Shown: positions 63,980-64,000 of the stretch, piece by piece
Numbering within the stretch: position 1 is the first letter of the stretch
How the letters are laid out: every line of letters begins with the position of its first letter
Assembly: GCA_039968605.1 (NCBI GenBank)
Contig: JBDVPM010000008.1
Location: 434,001-498,000, forward strand
Direction: 5' to 3'
Length of the DNA: 64,000 nucleotides
DNA from: Alteripontixanthobacter sp.
GTDB taxonomy: Bacteria > Pseudomonadota > Alphaproteobacteria > Sphingomonadales > Sphingomonadaceae
The notes under the pieces: generated by a model
What the model saw: the letters and a program-made list of their open reading frames with translations, nothing else
Database searches by the model: none
Told to the model about the DNA's origin: nothing
Translations under genes and position numbers: made by a program

Positions 63980-64000
63980 ATGGGACAAACCGCCTTACGC
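63980..64000 (+). CDS. tolA: Start of the next Tol gene, probably tolA (runs off the right edge)
   Basis: Only seven codons (MGQTALR) lie in the window, beginning ten bases after the tolR stop. Identity as tolA is inferred from the conserved tolQ-tolR-tolA order alone. Confidence 0.4.

Overview
This window is a gene-dense, GC-rich (by eye above 60% G+C) stretch of bacterial chromosome. The gene families, the small 4.5S-type SRP RNA, the GGAG/AAGG ribosome sites and the frequent 1-4 base start/stop overlaps point to an alphaproteobacterium of the Sphingomonadales, most likely Erythrobacteraceae (Erythrobacter/Altererythrobacter/Qipengyuania group). That placement rests on recognised protein families, not on a search. 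There is no rRNA, CRISPR array, transposase, integrase or plasmid gene, so this is core chromosome with a few accessory modules. No gene-free stretch exceeds about 300 bases.

Layout, left to right. 1-4.6 kb: truncated sensor kinase, Lrp/AsnC regulator, accC-accB (fatty acid synthesis), aroQ and an orphan holin of the gene-transfer-agent type. 4.6-11.5 kb: TPR-sulfotransferase, a large TonB-dependent receptor, a BCCT transporter and tRNA-Pro. 11.6-14.6 kb: yajC-secD-secF. 14.6-17.4 kb: a GT4 glycosyltransferase behind an XRE regulator, which is divergent from a DUF6456 gene, and an NTF2-like protein. 17.4-25 kb: uracil-DNA-glycosylase-like protein, ABC-F ATPase, SIMPL protein, PepSY protein with a two-component system, an old-yellow-enzyme family oxidoreductase and chorismate mutase. 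25-34.7 kb: polyprenyl diphosphate synthase, hrpB, NDUFS4-like complex I subunit, SRP RNA, dnaX-ybaB, lon and HU. 34.8-45.2 kb: RlmB-type methyltransferase, tRNA-Tyr, small lipoproteins, DUF427, DUF3429, fasciclin, Mpo1-like, S41 protease, PEBP, SWIB, DoxX, DUF3253, M19 dipeptidase, DUF2945 and dapD.

45.4-56.5 kb is the most accessory-looking part: an S8 protease with a barrel-like C-terminus, then an acyl-CoA catabolic block (APH-type kinase, Zn alcohol dehydrogenase, three acyl-CoA dehydrogenases, a GPH-type transporter and an SDR). The kinase and the first dehydrogenase correspond to the two halves of vertebrate ACAD11 and to the LvaA/LvaC pair of bacterial levulinate catabolism, which suggests phosphorylation-dependent breakdown of 4-hydroxyacyl-CoAs. 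56.5-64 kb: gmk, a hypothetical gene, sspB, then hisB-hisH-hisA-hisF, a 56-residue PEP-CTERM-like protein, hisE, a HIT protein, and ybgC-tolQ-tolR-(tolA).

The best leads are (1) the divergent XRE/DUF6456 pair with a palindrome between the genes, which looks like a gene-transfer-agent control switch, together with an orphan GTA-type holin 12 kb away; (2) the split ACAD10/11-like module; and (3) the minimal PEP-CTERM protein inside the histidine cluster.
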